DNA from: Lysinibacillus piscis
Lineage (GTDB): Bacteria > Bacillota > Bacilli > Bacillales_A > Planococcaceae
Assembly: GCF_026012395.1 (NCBI RefSeq)
Contig: NZ_BRZA01000001.1
Span: 930,001 to 994,000, forward strand
DNA: 64,000 bases
Direction: 5' to 3'
Shown: piece by piece, positions 47,466-56,854 of the stretch
Layout: every line of letters begins with the position of its first letter
How positions within the stretch are numbered: position 1 is the stretch's first letter
Translations under genes and position numbers: made by a program
The notes under the pieces: generated by a model
Told to the model about the DNA's origin: nothing
What the model saw: the letters and a program-made list of their open reading frames with translations, nothing else
Databases searched by the model: none

Positions 47466-47505
47466 AAGAAATGAATGTGAATATCATCATCCACATTCAT
47501 TTCTT
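47466..47505 (-). terminator. Terminator after the lipoprotein gene
   Basis: A perfect 14-bp inverted repeat (AAGAAATGAATGTG, 47466-47479 with 47492-47505) followed by TTTTTC on the minus strand, 2 bp after the lipoprotein stop. Confidence 0.85.
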
Positions 47506-47507
47506 GA

Positions 47508-48050
47508 TTAATTTGCTGTGCTTGATTGCGAATCATCGCCAATATAATAAACACTCGTTACTTTCCAGTTGTCATCTTCTTTGACAAAGACCGTTACTTG
47601 ACGACCAGCACTTTCATGTTGTACTTTCGTCTCCAACTGTAATGAATTTGTGCTGATAGTAGCAAAAACTTGTGCTTCCTCTGGAGAATACTTTGTAATC
47701 GTTATGTTATCCACTTCTCGCTTCGTATCGAATTTCGTAAAGATATCTGCCACAAAGGCCTTCTCTTCTTCATATTGAAAGCCCTTTGGATTTTTAGCGA
47801 TACTTTGCATATAACGGTCTACTTCTTCTGCATTTAATGCAGCAATATATTCTTCAAAAGCAGCGACAATAGCTTTTTCCTCATCAGCTGGTACATCTTT
47901 CGCTTTTTCGATTGTATCACCCATCATCTCAAAGCCTGCTGTACCTTCTTCTATTATTTTTTCTCTTTCTTGTGCATCTAAATCTTCTTTATTACTACAA
48001 GCAGTTAACAGAAATAAGACCATCACTGCCATCATATATTTTTTAAACAT
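47508..48050 (-). CDS. Small predicted lipoprotein
   Basis: A 180-residue protein with a short signal peptide and lipobox (MVLFLLTACSNKEDL, cysteine about residue 18). After a helical linker it has a compact alpha/beta region with IVAAFEEYIAALNAEEVDRY and EDDNWKVTSVYYIGDD, a layout like the NTF2/SnoaL-type domains found in surface lipoproteins. No defined function. It is expected to sit on the outer face of the membrane and is transcribed alone. Confidence 0.75.
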   Translation of the reverse strand: MFKKYMMAVMVLFLLTACSNKEDLDAQEREKIIEEGTAGFEMMGDTIEKAKDVPADEEKAIVAAFEEYIAALNAEEVDRYMQSIAKNPKGFQYEEEKAFVADIFTKFDTKREVDNITITKYSPEEAQVFATISTNSLQLETKVQHESAGRQVTVFVKEDDNWKVTSVYYIGDDSQSSTAN

Positions 48051-48155
48051 CTAAAACCCTCCCGCGCATATTGTAGCACAGAATTATCTTTGTCGAAACT
48101 TTCATGCTACACCCACCTTATGACGCCAAATAAATAAAAATGTTGCACGCAAAAA

Positions 48156-48196
48156 CCACTTTTAATCTACCTTTTGTACAAGTAGATTAAAAGTGG
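48156..48196 (-). terminator. Terminator after degU
   Basis: A perfect 15-bp inverted repeat (CCACTTTTAATCTAC, 48156-48170 with 48182-48196) followed by TTTTT on the minus strand, shortly after the degU stop. Confidence 0.9.
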
Positions 48197-48219
48197 CTTT
48201 CATTTGCTAGTGGTCTGCA

Positions 48220-48900
48220 TTAACGAACTTCTACCCAGCCATTTTTAATTGCTGTCACAACTGCTTGTGTACGGTCATTAACATTCATTTTTTGTAAAAT
48301 ACTTGATACATGGTTTTTCACTGTTTTTTCCGAAATAAATAGTGTTTCGCCAATAGCACGGTTCGATTGGCCGTCTGTTAATAATTGCAATACTTCACAT
48401 TCACGTTTTGTAAGTAAATGGAATGGACGACGAATTTCTGATTGATGGAAATTGCCTTTGTTTTCATGTTCAGAAAGACGACGGAATTCTGCTACTAAAT
48501 TTTTTGTCACTTTCGGGTGTAAATAAGAGCCACCGTTCGCAACAACTTTAATCGCCTCTACAATTTCATCTGCATCCATTTCTTTTAACATATAGCCAAG
48601 TGCACCTGATTTTAATGCGTGTGTTACATATGTTTCATCATCATGAATCGATAGCATAATTACCTTCGCATCTGGGTACTCACCAATCAGTTCTGCTGTT
48701 GCATCCACACCATTTTTTCCTGGCATATTAATATCCATCAACACAACATCTGGTTGGTTTTCTGTATATAAAGAAACGATATCCGTTCCATCATCACCTT
48801 CTGCAATCACATCAAATGTATCTTCAAAATCTAAAATACGCTTTACGCCTTCACGGAATAATTGGTGATCATCCACAATAATAATTTTTGTCATAGTCAT
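48220..48900 (-). CDS. degU: Response regulator DegU
   Basis: About 226 residues. The receiver domain has [18 protein letters not shown], the phospho-acceptor aspartate in [13 protein letters not shown], and a lysine in [11 protein letters not shown]. The NarL/LuxR-type HTH is [18 protein letters not shown] followed by [19 protein letters not shown]. Three ATG codons lie close together after AGGAGG; the one at 48900 has the best spacing (8 nt). DegU controls exoenzymes, motility, competence and biofilm genes. It follows degS by 24 bp. Confidence 0.95.
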   Translation of the reverse strand: MTMTKIIIVDDHQLFREGVKRILDFEDTFDVIAEGDDGTDIVSLYTENQPDVVLMDINMPGKNGVDATAELIGEYPDAKVIMLSIHDDETYVTHALKSGALGYMLKEMDADEIVEAIKVVANGGSYLHPKVTKNLVAEFRRLSEHENKGNFHQSEIRRPFHLLTKRECEVLQLLTDGQSNRAIGETLFISEKTVKNHVSSILQKMNVNDRTQAVVTAIKNGWVEVR

Positions 48901-48924
48901 AGTCATTACCTCCTAAATTTCCAT

Positions 48925-50073
48925 TCATTCAATCGTTAATGGGATTTTAAACACTACTGCTGTACCATTATTGATTTTACTATTAAGAGTCATTGTACCA
49001 TTTAATATATCAATACGCTCTCGCATACCAATAATCCCAAATGAATGATCTTTCACAGTTTGTGGATCAAAGCCTTGTCCATCATCTTTCACGACAATAT
49101 TGACAGCATCTTTTAACCACTCAAGCTTCACCCAAATATTTTTACATTTCCCGTGCTTCATTGCATTTGTTACACATTCTTGCACTAAGCGGAACATTGA
49201 AACTTCATAGTTCGACGGAATGCGTGTTTCTACACTTTTGGATTGGAAATGTACCTCAACTTCTGGATTATATTCTGTCACTGTTGATAAATATTTCTTT
49301 AAAGTTGGTACGATGCCTAAATCATCGAGAGCCATCGGACGCAAATCATAAATGATGCGTCGTACCTCTGATAATGCATTACGGACAATTCTTTTTAAAT
49401 CAGCAATCTCTTTTAATGCATAATCTATCCCTTTTTCACGATACGTTCGTTCAATTAAATCGGTACGCATTAATACATTTGCTAACATTTGTGCAGGTCC
49501 ATCATGAATTTCTCTTGATAATCGTTTCCGCTCTTCTTCCTGTGCTGCAATAATACGAATGCCAAAATCTTGCTTCACCTTCGCTTGTTCAAGTGCCAAG
49601 CCAACATTTTTTAAATCGGATGTTAAATAATTTAACACAACATTCACTTGATTGACAATTTGGTCAGCACGTTCAATCGTATCTAACAAAGCTCGTAATC
49701 TTCTCTCTAAATCATCTCGTTTATCACGTAATTGTTTTTCTTCTGACCGGATAATAGAGAGCTTTGTTTGAAAATCATGCGCTGTTTCATATGCGTGTCT
49801 TACTTGTTCTTCTGTATAATTATTAAAAGCCTCACTGACCTTAGCTAATCTTTGTTTAGCAAGCTGTGTACTTTTTTCAAGTGCATCACTTTCAAGGATA
49901 ACGGTTGTGATTTGTTTACGAACAGTTTCTAACTCTTTTTGCATCTCTTCAAAGCTTCGTCTACTTTGTTCGCTTATAATAAAAATATCATCTTTTGAAC
50001 TCATAATTGTTTCTACCATTTGATTGAATATATCGTCAAGTGATTTTAAATCAAAAGTATCATTTGCAAACAT
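48925..50073 (-). CDS. degS: Sensor histidine kinase DegS
   Basis: A 382-residue cytoplasmic kinase with no membrane segment, as in B. subtilis. A long N-terminal coiled coil (about residues 1-170) precedes the HisKA_3 box EEERKRLSREIHDGPAQML (phosphorylated H). The HATPase domain shows VQECVTNAMKHGKCKNIWV (N box) and VKDDGQGFDP (G1). It phosphorylates DegU. The ATG follows GGGGAG. It is divergent from yvyE, with about 165 bp between them for two promoters. Confidence 0.95.
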   Translation of the reverse strand: MFANDTFDLKSLDDIFNQMVETIMSSKDDIFIISEQSRRSFEEMQKELETVRKQITTVILESDALEKSTQLAKQRLAKVSEAFNNYTEEQVRHAYETAHDFQTKLSIIRSEEKQLRDKRDDLERRLRALLDTIERADQIVNQVNVVLNYLTSDLKNVGLALEQAKVKQDFGIRIIAAQEEERKRLSREIHDGPAQMLANVLMRTDLIERTYREKGIDYALKEIADLKRIVRNALSEVRRIIYDLRPMALDDLGIVPTLKKYLSTVTEYNPEVEVHFQSKSVETRIPSNYEVSMFRLVQECVTNAMKHGKCKNIWVKLEWLKDAVNIVVKDDGQGFDPQTVKDHSFGIIGMRERIDILNGTMTLNSKINNGTAVVFKIPLTIE

Positions 50074-50239
50074 TATGTACTCCCCAGTCTAATGTCATAT
50101 AGTTGTTTGCTTTTTTTAAAGACTAATTTCATATATGCTATAGTCTACACCTATTATAGCATTACAATGATAAAATTTAATGCTTTTTCTTTATGAAAAT
50201 TATAGAAGTCACGCTACTATTTTAAAGGAGAATAGAAAT

Positions 50240-50878
50240 ATGAGAGAAAATTATTTAACGGTCAAAGGATATGGAGAAAGTGAAATTGTTATTTCAAAGT
50301 CTCGCTTCCTCACTTATATAGAACGTGCAGAAACGGAAGAGGATGCACTTCTCTTTATAGAACGTATAAAAAAGACACACCATCATGCAACACATAATTG
50401 CTCTGCCTATTTAATCGGTGAACATGACCATATTCAAAAAGCGAATGATGATGGGGAACCTAGTGGTACAGCTGGCGTCCCTATGTTAGAAGTACTTAAA
50501 AAACAAGGCTTAAAAGACACAGTCGTTGTTGTAACACGCTATTTTGGAGGCATTAAACTTGGGGGCGGCGGTCTTATTCGTGCATATGGCAAAGCAACGA
50601 CAGAAGGCTTACTTGCAGCACAAATTGTCGAACGAAAGTTGCATCACATGATGAAAGTGTCGATTGATTACACATGGCTAGGAAAAGTCGAAAATGAAAT
50701 TCGTAGCTCTACTTATACTATAGAAGAAATTCGTTATTTAGAAGGTGTCGATATTATTGTCCCTGTTCCAAAAGAGCAAGAATCAGCTTTCCATAATTGG
50801 CTAACAGAAATGACAAATGGACAAGCCATCATCACATTTGAAGATGCACGATTTATCGAATTTCTTGTAGAGGAATAG
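50240..50878 (+). CDS. yvyE: YvyE/YigZ (IMPACT) family protein
   Basis: About 212 residues from the ATG at 50240, 8 nt after AAAGGAG; an in-frame ATG upstream lacks a site. The N-terminal UPF0029/IMPACT domain reads SKSRFLTYIERAETEEDA, HHATHNCSAYLIG and DDGEPSGTAGVPMLEVL, then VVVTRYFGGIKLGGGGLIRAYG. The C-terminal EF-G-like DUF1949 domain starts about residue 135. The family may relate to translation or GCN2-like control; the precise role in bacteria is unsettled. Its divergent place next to degS is as in B. subtilis. Confidence 0.92.
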   Translation: MRENYLTVKGYGESEIVISKSRFLTYIERAETEEDALLFIERIKKTHHHATHNCSAYLIGEHDHIQKANDDGEPSGTAGVPMLEVLKKQGLKDTVVVVTRYFGGIKLGGGGLIRAYGKATTEGLLAAQIVERKLHHMMKVSIDYTWLGKVENEIRSSTYTIEEIRYLEGVDIIVPVPKEQESAFHNWLTEMTNGQAIITFEDARFIEFLVEE

Positions 50879-50980
50879 TTTTCATTGTCGAGAGTCTAGT
50901 ATCCATAGTATAATTCTAATATTGAGCTATTTTTGACTAATCTCAATAATGCCTGAATTTAGAGGAGAATCTATTAAACA

Positions 50981-52024
50981 ATGACAAAAAGATCAAATTC
51001 TAAAGAAAAAAAGAAGCCTTCTAAAGTTTCTCTTATTATAAAAATTACTTTGTTACTTGTCGCTAGCTCACTTATTTGTGTAACAGCTTATGGTGTTTAT
51101 TTGACTAAGCAAGCTGAACAAGCTGCTAACACTGCACATGAAGTATTAGAGGGACGAGAAACATCCCCTCGCCGTGTAGAAAAAATTGAACCTGTCCAAG
51201 ACAATGTTTCCATTTTATTCGTCGGTGTAGATGATAGTGCAAGCCGTGGACAAGGCTCAGAAAATTCCCGTTCAGATGCTTTAATTTTAGCAACATTAAA
51301 CAATCAAACAAAGACGATTAAAATGCTAAGCATTCCACGTGATTCTTATGTGTACATCCCACAAGTAGGATATAAAGATAAAATTACACATGCTCATGCT
51401 TATGGTGGAACATTAGCAACACTTGAAACAGTTGAAGACTTATTTGATGTGCCAATTGATTATTATGTACGTATGAATTTCAATGCCTTTATCGATGTTG
51501 TCAATGCTCTAGGTGGTATTGAAGCTGAAGTCCCTTATGCATTGCATGAAAAAGATGAATTCGATCGTAATACAGTCAATTTACAGCCTGGTTTACAACA
51601 TTTAAATGGCAGTCAGGCACTTGCACTTGCTAGAACACGAAAACAAGATAACGATATCGAGCGTGGTAAACGTCAACAAGAAATTTTAACAGCGATTATT
51701 AATAAGGTTTCTTCTGTTGGCTCTATTACAAAGTATGATGATGTTATCCGAGCAATTGGTGATAATATGAAAACGAATATGACGTTTGATGAAATGAAAT
51801 CATTTTTATCGTATGTCACACAAGGCATGCCACGTATTGACTCACTAACATTAGAAGGTGCAGATGATATGTCCACAGGTGTCTATTATTATCAACTCAA
51901 CCAACAATCCGTCGATACAGTTAGTGAAATCTTAAGAAACCATTTAGATGTCAATGAAACACCTACTAGTTTAACAAATAACTCACTAACACCAACAAAT
52001 GATGAGTCTGCCTCTTCTGAATAA
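50981..52024 (+). CDS. LytR-CpsA-Psr family cell wall glycopolymer ligase
   Basis: A 347-residue protein with a basic cytoplasmic N-terminus, one membrane anchor (about residues 18-40, IIKITLLLVASSLICVTAYG) and an extracellular LCP domain: VSILFVGVDDSASRG, SRSDALILATLN, MLSIPRDSYVYIP, FNAFIDVVNALGGIE and ALALARTRKQDNDIERGKRQ with conserved arginines. The tail is Ser/Thr/Asn-rich. LCP enzymes attach wall teichoic acid or secondary cell-wall polymer to peptidoglycan. Its neighbour tagO starts such a polymer. Confidence 0.92.
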   Translation: MTKRSNSKEKKKPSKVSLIIKITLLLVASSLICVTAYGVYLTKQAEQAANTAHEVLEGRETSPRRVEKIEPVQDNVSILFVGVDDSASRGQGSENSRSDALILATLNNQTKTIKMLSIPRDSYVYIPQVGYKDKITHAHAYGGTLATLETVEDLFDVPIDYYVRMNFNAFIDVVNALGGIEAEVPYALHEKDEFDRNTVNLQPGLQHLNGSQALALARTRKQDNDIERGKRQQEILTAIINKVSSVGSITKYDDVIRAIGDNMKTNMTFDEMKSFLSYVTQGMPRIDSLTLEGADDMSTGVYYYQLNQQSVDTVSEILRNHLDVNETPTSLTNNSLTPTNDESASSE

Positions 52025-52028
52025 TATT

Positions 52029-52072
52029 AAAAGGTCCAAATTCACTTCTATTCCGTGAATTTGGACCTTTTT
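52029..52072 (+). terminator. Terminator after the LCP ligase gene
   Basis: A 17-bp inverted repeat (AAAAGGTCCAAATTCAC, 52029-52045 with 52055-52071) ending in TTTTT on the plus strand, 5 bp after the stop codon. Confidence 0.92.
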
Positions 52073-52102
52073 AATTTTCACATTGTATGCCAAAATAAAA
52101 AA

Positions 52103-52132
52103 GCAATCATCCCTATTGTATGAGATGATTGC
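52103..52132 (-). terminator. Terminator after tagO
   Basis: A 9-bp inverted repeat (GCAATCATC, 52103-52111 with 52124-52132) followed on the minus strand by TTTTTTATTTT, 10 bp after the tagO stop. Confidence 0.85.
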
Positions 52133-52141
52133 CTATATCGT

Positions 52142-53215
52142 TTATTTATTAAATATCCGCACAAAATTTAATAATGGTTTGTAATTCTTCCCTGCTAGAC
52201 CGATAATTTCTACGAATATTTCAATCGCTGTTAAAATTACGGCAATTAATAAGATAGCACCCCATACTTTTGCCATTGAGAAAATAACCGCTGCTAATCC
52301 AAACATCATCGCAATCGCATAAATAATTAATACCGTTTGACGATGTGTGAACCCCATATCAAGCAAACGGTGATGCAAATGAGATTTATCTGGATCAGAC
52401 CATTTTTGCTTCATACGTACACGACGTACAATAGCAAAGAATGTATCAGAAATTGGTACACCTAACATAATAACAGGAATAATGAATGATACTACTGTAA
52501 TATTTTTAAAACCGAGTAAAGCAAGCACTGAAATCATAAAGCCTAAAAATAAGGCTCCTGTATCACCCATAAAAATTTTCGCTGGATGGAAATTGTAAAA
52601 TAAAAAGCCGATTGTTGCCACCGCTAAAATGGCTGCTACAGGTAATACAAACATATTGCCCATACTAAAGGCCATGACTGACAATGTAAGCAATGCAATA
52701 GAAGAAACACCTGCTGCTAAACCGTCTAAACCATCAATTAAATTAATGGCATTTGTAATACCTACAATCCATAAAATTGTTAACGGTATACTTAGTAAAC
52801 CAAAATTCAATTCACCAACGAATGGCAAGTTAATCACTTCAATTTGAATGCCACCAACAAAAACAACAATAAGCGCTGCTATCAGTTGACCAAGCATTTT
52901 CGCTTTAGCAGAAATTTCACGCATATCATCGATAACACCTGTTGCGACAATAATACATGCACCAAGCACAATGGCTAATAAATAAGGGCCACCACTACCA
53001 TCTGTAAACACATTGATTAAAAATGGCGACGATATGGCTATACCTATTAAAAAAGCGAGAAAAATAGCTAATCCGCCAAGTCTTGGCATAATGCGTGCAT
53101 GTACTTTTCGATAATTTGGTGCATCTACTGCGCCTATCCGAAAAGCTAATTTTTTCACCAGTGGAGTTAATAATATGGAAGCAACAAATGCTGCTAGTAA
53201 AGACACGTAAAGCAT
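52142..53215 (-). CDS. tagO: Undecaprenyl-phosphate N-acetylglucosaminyl 1-phosphate transferase (TagO/WecA type)
   Basis: About 357 residues from the ATG at 53215, preceded by GAGGAGGAGAG. It is a polytopic membrane protein of the MraY family with the catalytic aspartate loops GVIDDMREISAKAKMLGQ, NAINLIDGLDGLAAG and KIFMGDTGALFLGF, and the HLHHRLLDMGFTHRQ loop typical of the TagO/WecA branch. It transfers GlcNAc-1-P to undecaprenyl phosphate, the first step of wall polymer synthesis. It converges with the LCP gene. Confidence 0.94.
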   Translation of the reverse strand: MLYVSLLAAFVASILLTPLVKKLAFRIGAVDAPNYRKVHARIMPRLGGLAIFLAFLIGIAISSPFLINVFTDGSGGPYLLAIVLGACIIVATGVIDDMREISAKAKMLGQLIAALIVVFVGGIQIEVINLPFVGELNFGLLSIPLTILWIVGITNAINLIDGLDGLAAGVSSIALLTLSVMAFSMGNMFVLPVAAILAVATIGFLFYNFHPAKIFMGDTGALFLGFMISVLALLGFKNITVVSFIIPVIMLGVPISDTFFAIVRRVRMKQKWSDPDKSHLHHRLLDMGFTHRQTVLIIYAIAMMFGLAAVIFSMAKVWGAILLIAVILTAIEIFVEIIGLAGKNYKPLLNFVRIFNK

Positions 53216-53522
53216 GTCTCTCCTCCTCAAAAAATAATCTACATCTAATCCTCATTTAATTATAGCATGAACAAGCAATGAAATATACTTTTTCTATTTA
53301 TTTTCCATCATTTTTTATCTATTATGCCTCATTTTCAATGATACATGTCAAGTGTTGCTGTCGCTACGTTGCACTCACGCTTTCGCACAGAAAACATTTG
53401 TTGCTGTCGCTACGTTGCACTCACGCTTTCGCACAGTTTAAACACGTGTGGTCACCATTCGTAAAATTTGATAGAATAATGAAGTGTCTAACAGTAGACA
53501 ACTTAAAAGGAGCGTATATTTC
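53216..53522. other. Intergenic region upstream of secA2
   Basis: About 300 bp separating divergent tagO and secA2. It contains the tandem 38-bp repeat at 53353-53436 and the secA2 ribosome site (AAAGGAG, 53502-53512). Small open frames here are not gene-like. Confidence 0.5.
53353..53436. repeat. Two identical 38-bp direct repeats
   Basis: The same 38 bases (starting TGTTGCTGTCGCTACGTTGC and ending GCTTTCGCACAG) occur at 53353-53390 and 53399-53436, separated by 8 bp. They are clearly GC-richer than the flanking DNA. They could be a dispersed repeat unit or a regulatory site in front of secA2. Confidence 0.9.
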
Positions 53523-55886
53523 ATGTTCTCAATTTTTAAACGTAATACAGAGCAAACGAGTGCTCGTCAATTAAAGCGCTACTATAAGATAGTAGAACAA
53601 ATCAACAGTCTTGAAGAACAATATGTCAACAAGTCAGATGCAGAATTGCAAGAAATGACTTTTATTTTCAAGAAACGTTTAGAGCAAGGCGAACCCATTA
53701 CAGCAATCATCCCAGATGCTTTTGCGGTTGTGCGTGAAGCTTCAAAACGTGTATTAGGCATGCGTCACTTTGATGTACAGCTTATCGGTGGACTTGTTTT
53801 AACAGAAGGCAATATTGCTGAAATGCCGACGGGTGAAGGAAAAACGCTTGTAGCTTCACTTCCTTCTTATGTTCGTGCATTAGAAGGCAAAGGTGTACAT
53901 GTTATTACAGTCAATGACTATTTAGCAAAACGTGACTACGAATTAGTTGGACAAATTCATCGTTTCTTAGGCTTAACAGTTGGCTTAAATATACCAATGA
54001 TGGAGTCTAACGCAAAGCAAGAAGCGTATAATGCTGACATCACATATGGTGTTGGAACAGAGTTTGGTTTTGACTATTTACGCGACAATATGGCACATAG
54101 CTTAGCTGATAAGGTACAGCGTCCATATCATTTTGCCATTATTGATGAAGTGGATAGTGTCCTAATTGATGAAGCAAAAACACCACTTATCATCGCAGGA
54201 AAAATGCCTGCAAATGATGAGCTTCACCGTATTGCAGCAATGTTGGCAAAACGCTTTAAAGCAGAAGAAGACTATGACTTCGATGATGAGACAAAAGCTA
54301 CTTCTTTAACAGAAAAAGGAATTGAAAAAGTAGAGGCTGCCTTCAATGTCGACAATCTATATGATCTTGAGCACCAAACACTTTATCATTATGTCATTCA
54401 AGCTGTACGTGCACATGTAATGTTTGCACGCGATGTAGATTACATCATTAAAGATGATAAAATTGAGCTTGTTGATATGTTCACTGGCCGTATTTTAGAA
54501 GGTCGCTCATTATCTGATGGTTTACATCAAGCGATTGAAGCTAAAGAAGGTGTAACAATTACTGAAGAAAATAAAGCACAAGCACAAATTACAATTCAAA
54601 ACTATTTCCGTATGTATCCAAAGCTTTCTGGGATGACGGGTACAGCGAAAACACAGGAAAAAGAAATTCGTGAAGTCTATGGCATGGAAGTTGTGCAAAT
54701 TCCAACAAACCGTCCACGTCTACGTGTAGACCAAGCTGACCTTATTTTTAGTACACAAGAGGCTAAATATAAACATGTTGCGGCAGAAGCAAAACGTCGT
54801 CATGAAACAGGACAGCCTATCTTAATTGGAACAACTTCCATCTTACAATCAGAAACAGTCGCTGATTATTTGAAAAAAGAAGGATTAAAGTTCCAACTAT
54901 TGAATGCGAAAACGGTTGAACAAGAGGTAGAACTCATCTCTGAAGCAGGACAAAAAGGACGTATTACAGTTGCTACAAACATGGCGGGTCGTGGAACAGA
55001 TATTATGCTAGGTGAAGGTGTCGCTGAGCTTGGTGGTCTATTTGTTATCGGAACAGAAAAACATGAAAGCCGTCGTGTTGATAATCAATTACGTGGACGT
55101 TCTGGACGCCAGGGCGATGTTGGGGAAAGCCGCTTCATCCTTTCTATTGAAGATGATATGTTCCGCCGCTACGCAAAAGAAGATGTAGAGAAATTTTCAT
55201 CTAAAATGGTCGTAGATAAGCAAGGCATCATTCAAAATAAGGATGTGCAAGAGCTAATTGACCGCACACAACGCATTGTAGAAGGCTCACAATACGGTAT
55301 GCGTGAATACAATCTCAAATTAGATGATGTTATCAATGATCAACGTACTGTTATTTATGGCATGCGTGATAAAATTTTAGCAGGTGAAGATTTATTAGGA
55401 CAATTAAAGCAAATGTTCTATGAAACAGTAGATTTTGCTGTACGCGATGCTGCCCCAGAAGAGCTTCCTTCTGTAGAGTGGGACTATGATAGTATGGAAA
55501 AAACATTAAACAGTCTATTCATACACCCTGTTACCATCGATCGCGAAGTCGGCAAAGTGATTCCTATTTTAGATTCTTTACAAGCACCTGTAGACGAATT
55601 GACTGCACAAATGGAAAAATTCGCAGATAACGAACGTGTCATGGCTGTCATTCCTCAAGTGATGCTTAGCTACTTGGATAGTGGTTGGGTGAAACATTTA
55701 GAAGCAATGGCCCATTTAAAAGAAGGTATTGGACTGCGTCACTACCAGCAAGAAGATCCAATGCGTATTTATCAGCGTGAAGGCTTAGAATTATTCGGGA
55801 AAAACTTCCAAGAGTTACGTCGTTCAATTATTAGTGAGATTACAGGCTTTATGAAAATCGTAGAAGCTGAACAGGGGGAACTATAA
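53523..55886 (+). CDS. secA2: Accessory Sec translocase ATPase SecA2
   Basis: About 787 residues from the ATG at 53523 (AAAGGAG 10 nt upstream). Full DEAD motor of SecA: EMPTGEGKTLVA (Walker A), GVGTEFGFDYLRDNM, IIDEVDSVLIDEAKTPLII, GMTGTAKTQEKE, VATNMAGRGTDIMLGEGVA and NQLRGRSGRQGDVGES. It lacks the C-terminal zinc-binding linker of SecA1 and is shorter (about 790 against 840). The next gene is slaP, the same pair that exports S-layer proteins in Bacillus anthracis. Confidence 0.94.
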   Translation: MFSIFKRNTEQTSARQLKRYYKIVEQINSLEEQYVNKSDAELQEMTFIFKKRLEQGEPITAIIPDAFAVVREASKRVLGMRHFDVQLIGGLVLTEGNIAEMPTGEGKTLVASLPSYVRALEGKGVHVITVNDYLAKRDYELVGQIHRFLGLTVGLNIPMMESNAKQEAYNADITYGVGTEFGFDYLRDNMAHSLADKVQRPYHFAIIDEVDSVLIDEAKTPLIIAGKMPANDELHRIAAMLAKRFKAEEDYDFDDETKATSLTEKGIEKVEAAFNVDNLYDLEHQTLYHYVIQAVRAHVMFARDVDYIIKDDKIELVDMFTGRILEGRSLSDGLHQAIEAKEGVTITEENKAQAQITIQNYFRMYPKLSGMTGTAKTQEKEIREVYGMEVVQIPTNRPRLRVDQADLIFSTQEAKYKHVAAEAKRRHETGQPILIGTTSILQSETVADYLKKEGLKFQLLNAKTVEQEVELISEAGQKGRITVATNMAGRGTDIMLGEGVAELGGLFVIGTEKHESRRVDNQLRGRSGRQGDVGESRFILSIEDDMFRRYAKEDVEKFSSKMVVDKQGIIQNKDVQELIDRTQRIVEGSQYGMREYNLKLDDVINDQRTVIYGMRDKILAGEDLLGQLKQMFYETVDFAVRDAAPEELPSVEWDYDSMEKTLNSLFIHPVTIDREVGKVIPILDSLQAPVDELTAQMEKFADNERVMAVIPQVMLSYLDSGWVKHLEAMAHLKEGIGLRHYQQEDPMRIYQREGLELFGKNFQELRRSIISEITGFMKIVEAEQGEL

Positions 55887-55888
55887 TC

Positions 55889-56800
55889 ATGGGTTTATTT
55901 TCATTCTTTAAAAAAACAGATACAGTCGGGAAAGAAAGTACTGTTAGCTCAAAAGATGTTTTAACAAATATGAGTGTTGATGAAACAGATGCTGAGCGTG
56001 ATGTCATCACAAAGCTATCCTTCCATCCAGAATGGGAAGTACCGCAAGAGCAAAAATATATTTTTAACTTTTTAGCTAATGAATTAGAGCCATTAAAACC
56101 AAACCAATTATCACTGTCTTCGATCAGCATTGATGAAGATATGCGTACTGGTAAATGGCTTGTACGTGCGTTCTTCCGTTCTTCTTTACCAGAAGAAATT
56201 GAGCTTGGTGACATCGAACTATTCATTATTGATAAAGATGAAAAACTGGTTGCTTCCAAACGATTCGATTTTAAAACACTTGGCACAATTCCAGCAGAAA
56301 GTGCTCGCCCATGGGTATTTGAATTTGACCAAGCGAGTCGTCAAGTCACAGAAGTGCCCGAGGAAGGATGGAAGCTTGCCTTCAATTTAGTTTCCTTACG
56401 TGACCATCAATTAGAGTTAGATGCAACATGGGAAGAGCAACTACCAGCAGAGCAAAAAGAAGAATTAGCACGCATCGTGAAAGATTTGCCAAAGCTTGGT
56501 GAAACAGAGGTCAACTTTACTGGTTTACAAGCTAAATTTTCAAATGATGGTAGCTTAAATGTATCAATCTTTATTCGTAATGGACATAATAAAGCGATTA
56601 ATCTTGAACAGCTACCATTGGAAATCATTGATGCAAGAGGTATACAAATTGCAAAGGGCTCTTTCAAAATGGACCCAATCCTAACCGTACAGCCTAATTC
56701 CACAAAACCGTGGACATTTATTTTCCCAGCAAAGTTAGTAAATCCAAAAGGGGCTGACCTTTCTCGCTGGACAGCACGTGTAACACAAGCTTCAATATAA
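55889..56800 (+). CDS. slaP: Accessory Sec system S-layer assembly protein SlaP
   Basis: A 303-residue cytoplasmic protein without signal peptide, starting MGLFSFFKKTDTVGKES. It holds two related beta-rich domains, each with a 'R(A)FFRSSLPEEIELGDIEL'-like stretch in the first (about residues 75-160) and SIFIRNGHNKAINLEQLPL in the second (about 205-300), each ending ...PWxFxF. This is the SLAP-domain duplication of accessory Sec S-layer assembly proteins. It starts 2 bp after secA2, so the two are cotranscribed. It works with SecA2 in S-layer protein secretion. Confidence 0.92.
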   Translation: MGLFSFFKKTDTVGKESTVSSKDVLTNMSVDETDAERDVITKLSFHPEWEVPQEQKYIFNFLANELEPLKPNQLSLSSISIDEDMRTGKWLVRAFFRSSLPEEIELGDIELFIIDKDEKLVASKRFDFKTLGTIPAESARPWVFEFDQASRQVTEVPEEGWKLAFNLVSLRDHQLELDATWEEQLPAEQKEELARIVKDLPKLGETEVNFTGLQAKFSNDGSLNVSIFIRNGHNKAINLEQLPLEIIDARGIQIAKGSFKMDPILTVQPNSTKPWTFIFPAKLVNPKGADLSRWTARVTQASI

Positions 56801-56813
56801 TTTTTCATGTAAA

Positions 56814-56847
56814 AGGGCTATTCAGAATACATCTTCTGAATAGCCCT
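56814..56847. terminator. Bidirectional terminator between slaP and the LysM hydrolase gene
   Basis: A perfect 14-bp inverted repeat (AGGGCTATTCAGAA, 56814-56827 with 56834-56847). It lies between the convergent ends of slaP and the minus-strand LysM-P60 gene, with TTTTA on the minus-strand side. Confidence 0.85.
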
Positions 56848-56854
56848 CTTCAAG

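Noticed and set aside
53353-53436. CRISPR array
   Set aside because: Only two units with an 8-bp gap, far too short for spacers, and no cas genes nearby.
53278-53574. 98-codon frame upstream of secA2
   Set aside because: It reads through the 38-bp repeats and overlaps the true secA2 start; the repeated peptide is a by-product of the DNA repeat.
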